42,603 bases of DNA from an uncultured bacterium (lineage in GTDB: Bacteria; Armatimonadota; HRBIN16), in NCBI GenBank assembly GCA_938027655.1, contig CALJAP010000090.1:1-42603 (forward strand), given 5' to 3'. The notes beneath the pieces are model-generated. The model saw only the letters and a list, made by a program, of their open reading frames with translations, was not told the origin of the DNA and ran no database searches. The stretch's first letter is position 1. Each line of letters starts with the position of its first letter. This document shows, one piece after another, positions 17,730 to 25,408 of this stretch. The position numbers and the translations under genes were made by a program.

Positions 17730-19259
17730 CTACTCCATTAGCGCTGCCACCTCGGCGAAATCCGCTTTCAGGTGCTGGTACAGCTTGCGATAGAGCGCGT
17801 AATACCGCTCGTAGGCGCGATGGGCGTCGGGGTTGGCAGGCGTGTTGCTCACCACCTCGATGGTGGCGTGACAGGCTTCGGGAACGCTCTGCCATATGCC
17901 CGTGCCCACACCCGCCAGCAGAGCCACGCCGAACGCCGGACCCTCATCCACGTTGATGGTCACGTGGTCGTAGCCCGATACATCGGCGAGAATCTGCCTC
18001 CATACCGCACTGCGTGCCCCTCCGCCCGATGCCCGTACCTGTGTAATCGGCAAGCGCATCTCGCGCAGGATTTCAAAAGAGTCACGCAAGCCGAACGCCA
18101 CCCCCTCCAGTATCGCTCGGGCGAAGTGCGACCGGTCGGAGCGCAGGGTGATGCCGAAGAAGACGCCTCGCGCGTGGGGGTCGGCGTGTGGGGTGCGCTC
18201 GCCCGTGAGGTAGGGCAGGAAAATCAATCCCTCTGTGCCCAGCGGAGCCTGCGCTGCCTCGGCGGTGATGAGCTCATAGGGGTCTACGCCCATCGCGGAG
18301 GCAACGCTCTTCTCCTCGGTAGCGAAGGCATCACGCCACCAGCGCAGACTACCTCCTGCCGACAGCATCACGCCCATCACGTGCCATTTGCCGGGCACTG
18401 CGTGGCAGAAGGTGTGCGTGCGCAAGCCGGGGTCCACCACCGGCTCGTCCGCAAAGGCGAACACCACACCCGACGTACCCACCGACACCGACACCACGCC
18501 CGTTTCCACAATGCCGTTGCCCACTGCACCCGCCGCCTGGTCACCGCCGCCGCCAACAACGGGAGTGCCCTCTTTCAGTCCTGTTGCTGCCGCCGCTTCG
18601 GCAGTGATGCGCCCGGTGATTTCCGGCGACTCGTACACCGTGGGCATCCACTGGCGCGGGACGCCGATAGCATCCAGCACCTCGTCCGCCCACTGACGCT
18701 TGCGCACGTTGAACAGCGACGTGCCCGAAGCGTCGGACACCTCCGTTGCGTACTCGCCGGTGAGCAGGTAGCGGATGTAGTCTTTGGGTAACAGCACCTT
18801 GCGTACGCGGGCGTACGCCTCCGGCTCATTGTTGCGTAGCCAGATAATCTTGCCTGCCTGAAAGCCCGTGAGCACCGGGTTGGAGGTCAGCTCCACCACA
18901 CGCTCGCGCCCGACGGTTTCGGTAATCCACGCGCATTCCGCCGCCGTGCGCTGGTCGCACCACAAGATAGCGGGGCGGATGACCTGATTGTTCTGGTCGA
19001 GGAATACCGAGCCGTGCATCTGCCCCGATAAGCCTACGCCCTGCACCTGCTCGCCGGTGATGCCTGCCTGCCGTAATACCTCGCGGATGCTCTCGCAGGT
19101 AGCTCGCCACCAGTCGGCAGGTTCCTGCTCCGCCCAGAGGGGTTTGGGGGTATACAGTGGGTACTCGCTCACCGCGCGGGCGACCACCTTCCCGCGCTGG
19201 TCGATGAGCAACGCCTTCGTGCCGCTGGTACCGACGTCGACGCCCAGCAGATATGCCAT
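17730..19259 (-). CDS. xylB: Xylulokinase
   Basis: A 509-aa FGGY-family kinase, normal length, that phosphorylates D-xylulose to xylulose 5-phosphate for the pentose phosphate pathway. Motifs: the ATP-binding [21 protein letters not shown] at the N-terminus, [29 protein letters not shown] (the MH pair and WCDQR of xylulokinases), [16 protein letters not shown] and the FGGY signature [19 protein letters not shown]. The ATG at 19259 has GGGAGGGTGAC before it; the ORF track's start at 19373 would run into the upstream epimerase. The epimerase stops 13 bases upstream, so the pair is probably one operon and the epimerase may feed the kinase. Confidence 0.95.
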   Translation of the reverse strand: MAYLLGVDVGTSGTKALLIDQRGKVVARAVSEYPLYTPKPLWAEQEPADWWRATCESIREVLRQAGITGEQVQGVGLSGQMHGSVFLDQNNQVIRPAILWCDQRTAAECAWITETVGRERVVELTSNPVLTGFQAGKIIWLRNNEPEAYARVRKVLLPKDYIRYLLTGEYATEVSDASGTSLFNVRKRQWADEVLDAIGVPRQWMPTVYESPEITGRITAEAAAATGLKEGTPVVGGGGDQAAGAVGNGIVETGVVSVSVGTSGVVFAFADEPVVDPGLRTHTFCHAVPGKWHVMGVMLSAGGSLRWWRDAFATEEKSVASAMGVDPYELITAEAAQAPLGTEGLIFLPYLTGERTPHADPHARGVFFGITLRSDRSHFARAILEGVAFGLRDSFEILREMRLPITQVRASGGGARSAVWRQILADVSGYDHVTINVDEGPAFGVALLAGVGTGIWQSVPEACHATIEVVSNTPANPDAHRAYERYYALYRKLYQHLKADFAEVAALME

Positions 19260-19272
19260 TGTCACCCTCCCG

Positions 19273-20109
19273 CTACACAAACTGGCTGAGGTATCGCTTG
19301 CCGGCGAGGAAGCCCTCCTCACGCCCGAACGCGCTGTCCTCATGCTCGATGGAGAGCACGCCGTCGTAGCCAACAGCCCTCAACGCGCCGATGTACTCAC
19401 CCCAGCGCACCGCGCCGAAGCCCGGGATGACGTAGCGCCACCAGCCGTGCGCTTGATTGCCCAGCCAGCGCAGCTTGTCCTCGCGAATCTCGGTGTCCTT
19501 CGCATGCGTGTGGAAGATACGCTTGCCGAAATGATGCACGGCTGCGATGTAGTCGATGCCCTGCCATATCAGGTGCGAGGGGTCAAAGTTCAAGCCGAAG
19601 TTCTCATGCGGGATAGCGTCGAACATGCACTTCCAGTGCTCCAAGCCCTGCATGTTGGTGGCATACCAGTTCTCCAGCGCGATTTTGATGCCGCGCTCGC
19701 CCGCGTAATCCAGTACCGGCGGGAAGACCTGCGTGCAGTCCTCCTGAATGGTCTTGAACTTATCCTTGCCGGGCAAAGGCATTCCGCCGAGAGTGCATAC
19801 CACTTCCACGCCCAGCAGCTGCGCGGCGTCCACCGCTTTCTTCAGCAGGTCAATCACTTTCGCACGCTCCTGCGGGTCAGCCGGAGTGGTGTTGGTGTAC
19901 ATTGCCACACTGCTGATGCGCAGGGCGCGTCGTTCCATCAGCTCCAGAACGCGCTCGGCATCCGCCTGCGTGAAGTTCGTGATGTCGATATGTTTGGAAC
20001 CCGGTCCGGAGGCTACTTCCAGCGCGGCGAAGCCGTGCTCGCCGGCGAAAGCTGCCACTACCTCCAGCGGTTCCCCACCAAACGGCGCGGTCAATATGCC
20101 GATTTCCAT
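19273..20109 (-). CDS. Sugar phosphate isomerase/epimerase (278 aa)
   Basis: A xylose-isomerase-like TIM barrel of standard length. Metal ligands in order: KIALENW (Glu), FGLNFDPSHL (Asp), IFHTHAKD (His) and LSIEHED (Glu). It probably isomerises or epimerises a sugar that xylulokinase, 13 bases downstream, could phosphorylate; the substrate is inference. The ATG at 20109 has AAAGGAGTG before it; the 25 residues before this in the ORF track are non-coding. It is a paralog of the gene at 12043 but shorter. Confidence 0.93.
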   Translation of the reverse strand: MEIGILTAPFGGEPLEVVAAFAGEHGFAALEVASGPGSKHIDITNFTQADAERVLELMERRALRISSVAMYTNTTPADPQERAKVIDLLKKAVDAAQLLGVEVVCTLGGMPLPGKDKFKTIQEDCTQVFPPVLDYAGERGIKIALENWYATNMQGLEHWKCMFDAIPHENFGLNFDPSHLIWQGIDYIAAVHHFGKRIFHTHAKDTEIREDKLRWLGNQAHGWWRYVIPGFGAVRWGEYIGALRAVGYDGVLSIEHEDSAFGREEGFLAGKRYLSQFV

Positions 20110-20195
20110 GCGTTGAACACTCCTTTCCTCTGTGCTGACAGTGTTAGAGTACGCTTTCGGGGGCGAGCAAGGCGATTCCTGCAAGTGCGGTTATT

Positions 20196-20711
20196 TCACC
20201 GGCTCCTGCGCTCTCTGCGAAACTGCCAGGGCGGGGTGGGGTTCTTGTCACGCCACAAGCCGCGTCGCTCGCGCCGCGCCTCCTCCTCCAGCTGCTGTAG
20301 CACCGGGTCGTCTGAATAGCGTCGATACCACCACGCATAGCCATTGCGCACCAGCTCGCGGTTCAGGCTGCGCCCATCGGGCAGAATCACTTCCCCAAGA
20401 ATGCGCCCGTACTGGTCGGTTCCATGTACCTGCACCGCCACCGTCTTCCCAAACGCCAGTTCGGCGGTAAACTGTTTCGCCCGCGTGCCATACGCCTGGT
20501 GGCTTTCCGGGCAGTCTATCCCCTGCAGGCGCACACGCACCGCGCGTCCCGCACGCATCACCTCTATCGTGTCGCCGTCGGAGACACCCACCACTTTGCC
20601 GGTAAAATCTCCCCGCACAGGCATCCAGCGGTACCACAGCGCGGACGCGACAAGCACCAGCACCACCGCTGCGAGGGGAACGGTTGTTCGGACTGTTCGA
20701 CTTTTACGCAT
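20196..20711 (-). CDS. Thermonuclease-family (SNase-like) nuclease, membrane-anchored or secreted
   Basis: A 171-aa protein. A basic start and helix (RTTVPLAAVVLVLVASALWYRW) form a signal or anchor. The OB-fold nuclease domain keeps the staphylococcal nuclease active-site series: VSDGDTIEV, VRLQGIDCPESHQAYG (Asp and Arg), and DQYGRILGEVILPDG (second Arg). These enzymes cut DNA and RNA with calcium, outside the membrane. The ATG at 20711 is preferred although its ribosome site is weak. The ORF track's longer start adds a sequence with no homology-like features. It is the first gene of the minus-strand run, 86 bases before the epimerase, so co-transcription is uncertain. Confidence 0.9.
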   Translation of the reverse strand: MRKSRTVRTTVPLAAVVLVLVASALWYRWMPVRGDFTGKVVGVSDGDTIEVMRAGRAVRVRLQGIDCPESHQAYGTRAKQFTAELAFGKTVAVQVHGTDQYGRILGEVILPDGRSLNRELVRNGYAWWYRRYSDDPVLQQLEEEARRERRGLWRDKNPTPPWQFRRERRSR

Positions 20712-20991
20712 AGTGGTTCTTAGTTGGCGATTGGGGAAACGGTATCCTGCAAAAAGAGCAACCACAAGGGGGCACCCCACCTGTGCCGAATACATACAGC
20801 AGCATGGAACAGCCCCCTGTGTCTGCCCAAAAACCCAACGGACTGCTACCGCGAGCCGGTAATCGAAGAGGAAACCGACGTGCTCTGCGGTATGACCTCT
20901 GGCGGCTCAGACAGGATGCCTTTCATCGCGGATTGAGAAGTCTTGTGCATATTTCAAGGGTCTCTCATCCTTTTATCGCAAGTTCAGCATC

Positions 20992-21020
20992 TTGACATCG
21001 CCCGCCGGATGCGCCAAAAT
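20992..21020 (+). promoter_or_regulatory. Probable sigma-70 promoter of the adenosyltransferase operon
   Basis: A consensus TTGACA, 17 bases, then CAAAAT (4 of 6), ending 29 bases before the ATG at 21050. It lies in the 338-base divergent gap. The rest of that gap holds no gene or riboswitch that I can see. Confidence 0.55.
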
Positions 21021-21049
21021 GAGAGCGTACTTCGCGAACGAGGTTTGCC

Positions 21050-21592
21050 ATGCGCATCTACACCAGAACGGGCGACGACGGCACAACAGGCTTGCTGGGC
21101 GGACAACGGGTTAGTAAGGATTCGCCTCGCGTGGAGGCGTACGGAAGCGTCGATGAGCTGAATGCGTATTTGGGGCTAGCGATCGTGCATCTGCACCCCT
21201 ATCCGCGTCTCTCTGAGATGTTGCAAGAGATACAGAACGAACTGTTTATCGCCGGTGCGGAGCTGGCGACGCCTATCGGTTACAAAGTGCCGGTAGAGCC
21301 TATCGGTGAGGAGCACGTGCAGAGGCTGGAGAGCTGGATCGATGAGCTGGAGCAAAACCTGTCTGCGCTGAAGCATTTCATCCTGCCCGGAGGAACCGCC
21401 GGTGCAGCTGTGCTGCATGTCGCGCGCACTGTATGCCGTCGGGCGGAGCGGCGCGTGGTGTCGCTTTTTCATGTCGAGCCGGGCAACCTGCACCTCATCA
21501 CCTATCTCAATCGTCTGGGCGACCTGCTGTTCGTCATGGCACGGGCGGTAAACGCAGCGGAAGGAGTGCAAGACGTCATCTGGGACGGTTAA
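21050..21592 (+). CDS. PduO-type ATP:cob(I)alamin adenosyltransferase
   Basis: A 180-aa enzyme that transfers the adenosyl group of ATP to cob(I)alamin to make coenzyme B12. The N-terminal ATP-binding motif TRTGDDGTTGLLGG is intact, followed by VEAYGSVDELNAYLGLA; the C-terminal half has the conserved RTVCRRAERRVVSL and LITYLNRLGDLLFVMARAVN helices that build the trimer's active site. It starts at ATG 21050 with only a weak ribosome site. It leads a four-gene operon with the dehydrogenase 4 bases downstream. The neighbours are not B12-dependent, so the grouping may be historical. A B12 user elsewhere in the genome is implied. Confidence 0.95.
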   Translation: MRIYTRTGDDGTTGLLGGQRVSKDSPRVEAYGSVDELNAYLGLAIVHLHPYPRLSEMLQEIQNELFIAGAELATPIGYKVPVEPIGEEHVQRLESWIDELEQNLSALKHFILPGGTAGAAVLHVARTVCRRAERRVVSLFHVEPGNLHLITYLNRLGDLLFVMARAVNAAEGVQDVIWDG

Positions 21593-21596
21593 AGCA

Positions 21597-22664
21597 ATGG
21601 ACGTATCGGTTATCGGCGCCAGCGGCGATTGCGGGCGCGAAATTGCGATACAACTGGTGGCGGAACGAGTGCTCTCCCCCACCGAACGCCTGCAGCTAGT
21701 CGGTAGACGGGGGGGCAGAAGCGAGCGTGTTCTATTTGGGCTACGTAGTGACCTCTCCGACGCCTATGCCGAAATCGCCCCCGAACTGGACGTAGCGTTG
21801 CATCCCGAAGAGGTAGTTGGCGACATCATCGTGATGGCGGCGGGACAGGCAGTGCCTACCGACGCCACCAGCGCGCCATCTCGCGATACGCTGGCGCAGT
21901 CCAACCTGCCGGTTTTCCACTCCTATGCTCGCGCTATCGAAAAGTATGGACACGGCAACGAGGTGGTCATCATTGTCACCAATCCGGTGGAGCTGGGCGT
22001 GGAGATTTTCAGCCGTTATCTGGGCAGACACCGCGTCATCGGCATCGGCGCGTATTCGGATTCGCTACGTTTCCGCCGTGAAATCGCCGTCGATGTGGGG
22101 GTGCGCCGCCAGATGGTGCACGCCTTCGTGGTAGGCGAGCACGGCGAGCAGATGCTTCCCCTCTGGAGCAGCGTGCGTATCTACGGCATGGACATGGAAG
22201 AGATGCTGGCGATTACCAGGCGATTGCGCGGGGAGCGCAGCGTGCTGGACTTTCCGCAGGAGGTGCAACGCGAGAAGCTGAGCGTGCTCGCATACCTGCA
22301 GCAAGGGCTGATACGCGAGGCATTTGAACATGTGGACCGCCTTCCTCCCGACCTGCGCGTGGTGTTAAAGCCATACCTCACCCACCTTTCGGGCGCGAAA
22401 ACGGCGGTCGCCACCGCCAACGTGACCGTAGACCTCGTGCGTACCCTCATGGACGGGCGTGAGATTGTGGTAGCAGGGCAGGTGCGACTGGATGGAGAGT
22501 TCTACGGCATCCACACCGCTATCGGTGCGCCGATTGTGGTGGGCAATAACGGTTGGTCGCAGGTAGTGCCGATACAGCTTTGGCAGGACGAAGCGCGGCT
22601 GCTGATGCAATCCGCCAGCCAGATTCAACGCAAACTACGGGAGTGGACGAAATATGGAGAATAA
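21597..22664 (+). CDS. Malate/lactate dehydrogenase family protein
   Basis: A 355-aa NAD-dependent 2-hydroxyacid dehydrogenase. The Rossmann motif is MDVSVIGASGDCGREIA; TNPVELGVEIFSRYLG, the DSLRFR pair (catalytic Asp and substrate-binding Arg) and GEHGEQMLPLW with the catalytic His follow in the normal order. The mobile loop is odd: where malate dehydrogenases have an Arg-Lys-Pro-Gly-Met block, this protein reads AAGQAVPTDATSAPSRDTL, so the Arg that sets malate specificity is not evident. It is also some 40 residues longer than usual, with a longer C-terminal half. It may act on another 2-hydroxyacid. The start has no strong ribosome site; translation may be coupled to the upstream gene. Its 3' end overlaps the ACT gene by 11 bases. 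Confidence 0.85.
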   Translation: MDVSVIGASGDCGREIAIQLVAERVLSPTERLQLVGRRGGRSERVLFGLRSDLSDAYAEIAPELDVALHPEEVVGDIIVMAAGQAVPTDATSAPSRDTLAQSNLPVFHSYARAIEKYGHGNEVVIIVTNPVELGVEIFSRYLGRHRVIGIGAYSDSLRFRREIAVDVGVRRQMVHAFVVGEHGEQMLPLWSSVRIYGMDMEEMLAITRRLRGERSVLDFPQEVQREKLSVLAYLQQGLIREAFEHVDRLPPDLRVVLKPYLTHLSGAKTAVATANVTVDLVRTLMDGREIVVAGQVRLDGEFYGIHTAIGAPIVVGNNGWSQVVPIQLWQDEARLLMQSASQIQRKLREWTKYGE

Positions 22665-23121
22665 TCGCTGGGTGTTTGTCATTAAAGTACAGGATAAACC
22701 GGGCGCACTGACCGCTATCGCTTCAGCGTTCTCCAGTCGGGGAGTGTCTCTAGAAAACACGCTTGGCAGTAGTGCAGCGAGTATGCTCGGCGCACCCAGC
22801 ACCATTGTGCTCAGCTTCCGTGCTACCGAACGCAAGAAGGAGACGCTGTTGCGCACCCTGTCCCGCCTTCAGCAGGTGTTGCAGGTGCAGGCATACCCGT
22901 ATGGTTCCCGTGAACTGCGCAGTATCGCTATCGTGCGTGTCGTCCCCGGCGAAAAGATGGACTTCCCGACAAAGGGGATACAAACGGAGATTATCTCCGA
23001 ACGTGGTGACAGCAAAACGCTGCTCATCACCGGCGGCACGCAGGCAGTAGACAAGGTAGTGGAGATACTACGCGAGCGCGGCACTCTGCTGGACACAGTA
23101 ACCACCGTGATGGCGGTGTGA
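22654..23121 (+). CDS. Two-domain ACT protein
   Basis: A 155-aa regulatory protein. The first ACT domain is plain: WVFVIKVQDKPGALTAIASAFSSRGVSLENTLG (about 6-40) through to residue 75; a second ACT-like half follows (ELRSIAIVRVVPGEK ... KTLLITGGTQAVDKVVEILRERG). The layout recalls IlvN, the small subunit of acetolactate synthase, but there is no ilvB nearby and the sequence is divergent. ACT domains bind amino acids and control an attached or partner enzyme. The 11-base overlap with the dehydrogenase gene suggests coupled translation, so it may regulate that enzyme; this is inference. Confidence 0.82.
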   Translation: MENNRWVFVIKVQDKPGALTAIASAFSSRGVSLENTLGSSAASMLGAPSTIVLSFRATERKKETLLRTLSRLQQVLQVQAYPYGSRELRSIAIVRVVPGEKMDFPTKGIQTEIISERGDSKTLLITGGTQAVDKVVEILRERGTLLDTVTTVMAV

Positions 23122-23124
23122 AGC

Positions 23125-23922
23125 ATGCCACGCAAGCCTGTTCTCAGCCCCAGCCGAATCCGAACCTACCTGCTGTGCGAGGTGAAGTACTACCACACCT
23201 ATCTCAATCCGCAGGGTAAGTTCTACCTGCGGGCAAAGCGCGAGTACTCGTTTGGCACGACGATGCACGCGGTACTACAGCATCTGCACGCTTCCGGCGG
23301 CGTCGAAGCGGTGCCGGTGGAGCAACTGCAACAGGTAATGCAACAGCAGTGGGTGACAGCAGGCTACGAGTCGCCCCACGAGGAGCAACAGTTCCAGCAG
23401 ATGGCGGCGGCGTTGCTGGAACAATACCATGCCCGCGCGCAGGAAGCGTTGCAGCAGATACCACCCGAACAGCGTCCACGTATCCTAATGCAGGAGCGAA
23501 TGCTGCGGCTGGATATGGGCGCGTTCGCGCTGGTAGGGCGCGTGGACCGCGTGGACGAGCATCCTGACGGCACGCTGGAGATTATCGACTACAAAAGCTG
23601 GCGCACCGACGTGACTCCCGAAGAGGTGCACGACGACCTCGCCATGTGCTGTTACCAGCTGCTATTGAAGCACCTCTACCCGCACCGCCGGGTAGTCGCC
23701 ACCATTGTCGCCCTGCAAACAGGCGCGTTCGCCAGCGCAAGCCTCACCGATGAAGAGCTGGCAGAGTTTCGCGAGGACATTCGCCTGCTGGGCGAAGAGA
23801 TAATCTCCCGCGACTTCGAGTATCTGGAACCGAAGCGCATCCCCCACTGCGAGGTGTGTGATTTCCTGCCGTTGTGCCAGCGTATCTGGCAGCAGCAGGC
23901 GGGGCATCCCTTCGGGGGATAG
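23125..23922 (+). CDS. RecB/Cas4-like PD-(D/E)XK nuclease with probable Fe-S cluster
   Basis: A 265-aa stand-alone nuclease. N-terminal SPSRIRTYLLCEVKYY, then FGTTMHAVLQHLH (motif I His region), the catalytic GRVDRVDEHPDGTLEIIDYKSW (D-x(n)-E-x-K type: the EIIDYK strand) and CCYQLLLKHLYP (QxxxY-like). Cys in LLCEVKYY and a C-terminal PHCEVCDFLPLC (CxxCx5C) make the four-cysteine set that binds a 4Fe-4S cluster in AddB and Cas4. Such enzymes cut single-stranded DNA ends in repair. There is no CRISPR array or cas gene near, so a repair role is more likely. It starts 3 bases after the ACT gene stop and closes the operon. Confidence 0.9.
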   Translation: MPRKPVLSPSRIRTYLLCEVKYYHTYLNPQGKFYLRAKREYSFGTTMHAVLQHLHASGGVEAVPVEQLQQVMQQQWVTAGYESPHEEQQFQQMAAALLEQYHARAQEALQQIPPEQRPRILMQERMLRLDMGAFALVGRVDRVDEHPDGTLEIIDYKSWRTDVTPEEVHDDLAMCCYQLLLKHLYPHRRVVATIVALQTGAFASASLTDEELAEFREDIRLLGEEIISRDFEYLEPKRIPHCEVCDFLPLCQRIWQQQAGHPFGG

Positions 23923-23932
23923 CGTGACCACC

Positions 23933-23961
23933 TTGAATTACCCCTGAAAATCCTGTATATT
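23933..23961 (+). promoter_or_regulatory. Promoter of tRNA-Ser(CGA)
   Basis: TTGAAT, exactly 17 bases, TATATT (5 of 6 to consensus). The expected start point lies at about 23968, directly before the tRNA at 23970. It starts only 11 bases after the nuclease stop. It could also serve murB, 30 bases past the tRNA. Confidence 0.75.
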
Positions 23962-23969
23962 TATGGGTT

Positions 23970-24062
23970 GGAGAGGTCGCATAGTGGCCTAGTGCGCCCG
24001 CCTCGAAAGCGGGTACCCGGCGAAGAGCTGGGTCGCGGGTTCGAATCCCGCCCTCTCCGCCA
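23970..24062 (+). tRNA. tRNA-Ser (anticodon CGA)
   Basis: Acceptor GGAGAGG / CCTCTCC with discriminator G and encoded CCA, the same as tRNA-Ser(UGA) at 7002. Anticodon stem CCCGC / GCGGG with loop CTCGAAA (CGA). Long class II variable arm (TACCCGGCGAAGAGCTGGGTC). T arm GCGGGTTCGAATCCCGC. The D arm (GCATAGTGGCCTAGTGC) differs from the usual GCCGAG type. Confidence 0.95.
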
Positions 24063-24091
24063 TTTTCATCCTTCGGTGGCTGACGAAGCGT

Positions 24092-25084
24092 GTGACCACA
24101 CCGTTACAGCAAACACCGCTCGCTGACGCCCTGCATCACCTGATGCAGGCGGTTCCCGTTCCCTCTCACCTGCGCCTTCGCGAACCGCTGAAGGGGTACA
24201 CCACCCTGCGTGTGGGCGGTCCTGCCGACCTGTTCTACAGGGCGACCGACATCGAGGAGTTTGCGCAGGTGGTCATCGCCGCTCACCAGATGAACGTGCC
24301 CACCCTCATCCTGGGATTGGGTAGTAACCTGCTGGTGAGCGACAGGGGCGTTCGGGGGCTGGTAGTGTACAACTGCTGTCGGCGCATTGAGGTGGGCGAA
24401 CTGACCTTCTCCGAATCGGGCGCATCGTTTCAGCAGCTTTTTCTCAAGACGGCGCAAGCGGGGCTATCAGGGCTGGAGTTTGCAGTGGGCATTCCGGGCA
24501 CGGTGGGCGGCGCGCTGGTATCCAACGCGGGTGCGTTCCGTGAGAACATCTGCGACCTAGTAGAAACCATCGACGTGGTGGTGGAAGGCGAGCGCAAGCT
24601 AGTGAGCAAGGAGTGGATGCAGTTCTCGTATCGCGATAGCATCCTGCGTCGCCCCAATCCCCCGCGCGCGGCGATTCTGGCAGTGACCTTGCGTTTGCAG
24701 CGCGGCGACCGCCGACAGATTTTCGCCCGAGCACGCGAACTGCAACGCTGGCGCATCGAGAGGCAACCACCCAACCCTTCAGCGGGCAGTTTCTTCAAGA
24801 ACGTCACCGATCCGGAGCTGGCGCAAAGGCTGCCCGGTTTGCCCGCCGCGCTGAAAGAGGCAGGCATTGTGCCTGCGGGATACCTGATTGCCGAGGCAGG
24901 GCTGAAAGGGCTGCGCGTGGGCGGGGCGATGGTCTCGCAGAAACATGCCAACTTCCTCATCAACGCGGGCGGCGCTACCGCCAGCGACATCCGCCAACTG
25001 GCAGACATCGTGAAGCAAAGGGTTTATGAAAAGTTCGGTGTGTGGCTGGAAGAGGAGGTGTTGACAGTCGGCGAGTGGGAGTGA
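24092..25084 (+). CDS. murB: UDP-N-acetylenolpyruvoylglucosamine reductase
   Basis: A 330-aa FAD enzyme that reduces UDP-GlcNAc-enolpyruvate to UDP-MurNAc with NADPH in peptidoglycan synthesis. FAD-binding parts: YTTLRVGGPADLFYRA and ILGLGSNLLVSDRGVRGLVV; then GLEFAVGIPGTVGGALVSNAGAF, the YRDSILR segment and the NPSAGSFFKNV motif holding the proton-donating serine. The C-terminal AEAGLKGLRVGGAMVSQKHANFLINAGGAT is typical. The GTG start at 24092 is the best in-frame choice although the ribosome site is weak. It lies 30 bases past tRNA-Ser and may be read from that promoter. murB usually sits with other cell wall genes; here it is alone. Confidence 0.96.
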   Translation: MTTPLQQTPLADALHHLMQAVPVPSHLRLREPLKGYTTLRVGGPADLFYRATDIEEFAQVVIAAHQMNVPTLILGLGSNLLVSDRGVRGLVVYNCCRRIEVGELTFSESGASFQQLFLKTAQAGLSGLEFAVGIPGTVGGALVSNAGAFRENICDLVETIDVVVEGERKLVSKEWMQFSYRDSILRRPNPPRAAILAVTLRLQRGDRRQIFARARELQRWRIERQPPNPSAGSFFKNVTDPELAQRLPGLPAALKEAGIVPAGYLIAEAGLKGLRVGGAMVSQKHANFLINAGGATASDIRQLADIVKQRVYEKFGVWLEEEVLTVGEWE

Positions 25085-25089
25085 GGCGG

Positions 25090-25119
25090 TTGACGAGGGT
25101 GTAGATTTTATGGGATACT
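25090..25119 (+). promoter_or_regulatory. Probable promoter upstream of the antitoxin/NAD synthetase genes
   Basis: TTGACG, 18 bases, GATACT, overlapping the end region of murB and placing a start point near 25126, about 20 bases before the antitoxin ATG at 25147. The AGAGGAGGT ribosome site lies between. It may drive the whole 25147-28185 run. Confidence 0.5.
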
Positions 25120-25146
25120 CGTGGTAAACTCAGAGGAGGTACGGCA

Positions 25147-25386
25147 ATGCCAGCCACCACCTTTCGCGTTAGCAAGAAAATCCATGATCAGGTGAGAGCG
25201 CTCGCGCAGCAAACTGGGGAGAGTATGCAGGAGGTTATCTCGAAGGCGATAGAACAACATCAGGAGCAGCTTTTCTGGCGGCAGGTGCGTTCCCCGCGAG
25301 CGGTTCCGGGAACGATGGGGGAACGTTACGCCACAGACAATCGCGCAGGTCGAGCACCGACTGAGGATGCTGCGTGGGCTGAATAA
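25147..25386 (+). CDS. Ribbon-helix-helix antitoxin-like protein, C-terminus replaced
   Basis: A 79-aa ORF with a very good ribosome site (GAGGAGGT). Residues 1-45 (MPATTFRVSKKIHDQVRALAQQTGESMQEVISKAIEQHQEQLFWRQV) are a ribbon-helix-helix domain of the type II antitoxin kind usually paired with MazF/PemK toxins. From about residue 46 the sequence (RSPRAVPGTMGERYATDN) no longer resembles the toxin-binding tail of such antitoxins. In the +1 frame the same bases encode what looks like the end of a MazF toxin (see next entry). So this seems to be the fused remains of an antitoxin-toxin pair after an internal deletion. The N-terminal DNA-binding part could still bind its operator. Confidence 0.7.
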   Translation: MPATTFRVSKKIHDQVRALAQQTGESMQEVISKAIEQHQEQLFWRQVRSPRAVPGTMGERYATDNRAGRAPTEDAAWAE

Positions 25387-25393
25387 TGAGTAG
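25289..25393 (+). pseudogene. Remnant of a MazF/PemK toxin C-terminus (+1 frame)
   Basis: Read one base ahead of the antitoxin frame, 25289-25390 gives VPRERFRERWGNVTPQTIAQVEHRLRMLRGLNNE followed by TAG. This matches the general form of the MazF/PemK C-terminus (a strand, then 'lsPetlaqVe.aLr..lgL'). No start codon, ribosome site or N-terminal toxin domain precedes it. I infer that about 90 codons of toxin and the end of the antitoxin gene were deleted. The match is by eye. Confidence 0.6.
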
Positions 25394-25408
25394 CACGGAG
25401 GTTCCTCC

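Noticed and set aside
18988-20319. 443-aa plus-strand ORF opposite xylB and the epimerase
   Set aside because: Both minus-strand genes are clear family members; this is an antisense shadow.
20712-21049. Possible cobalamin riboswitch upstream of the adenosyltransferase
   Set aside because: I could not find the conserved B12-box or receptor elements; only a sigma-70-like promoter is visible.
23125-23922. Cas4-like gene as a sign of a CRISPR system
   Set aside because: No repeat-spacer array and no other cas-like gene occurs anywhere in the window.
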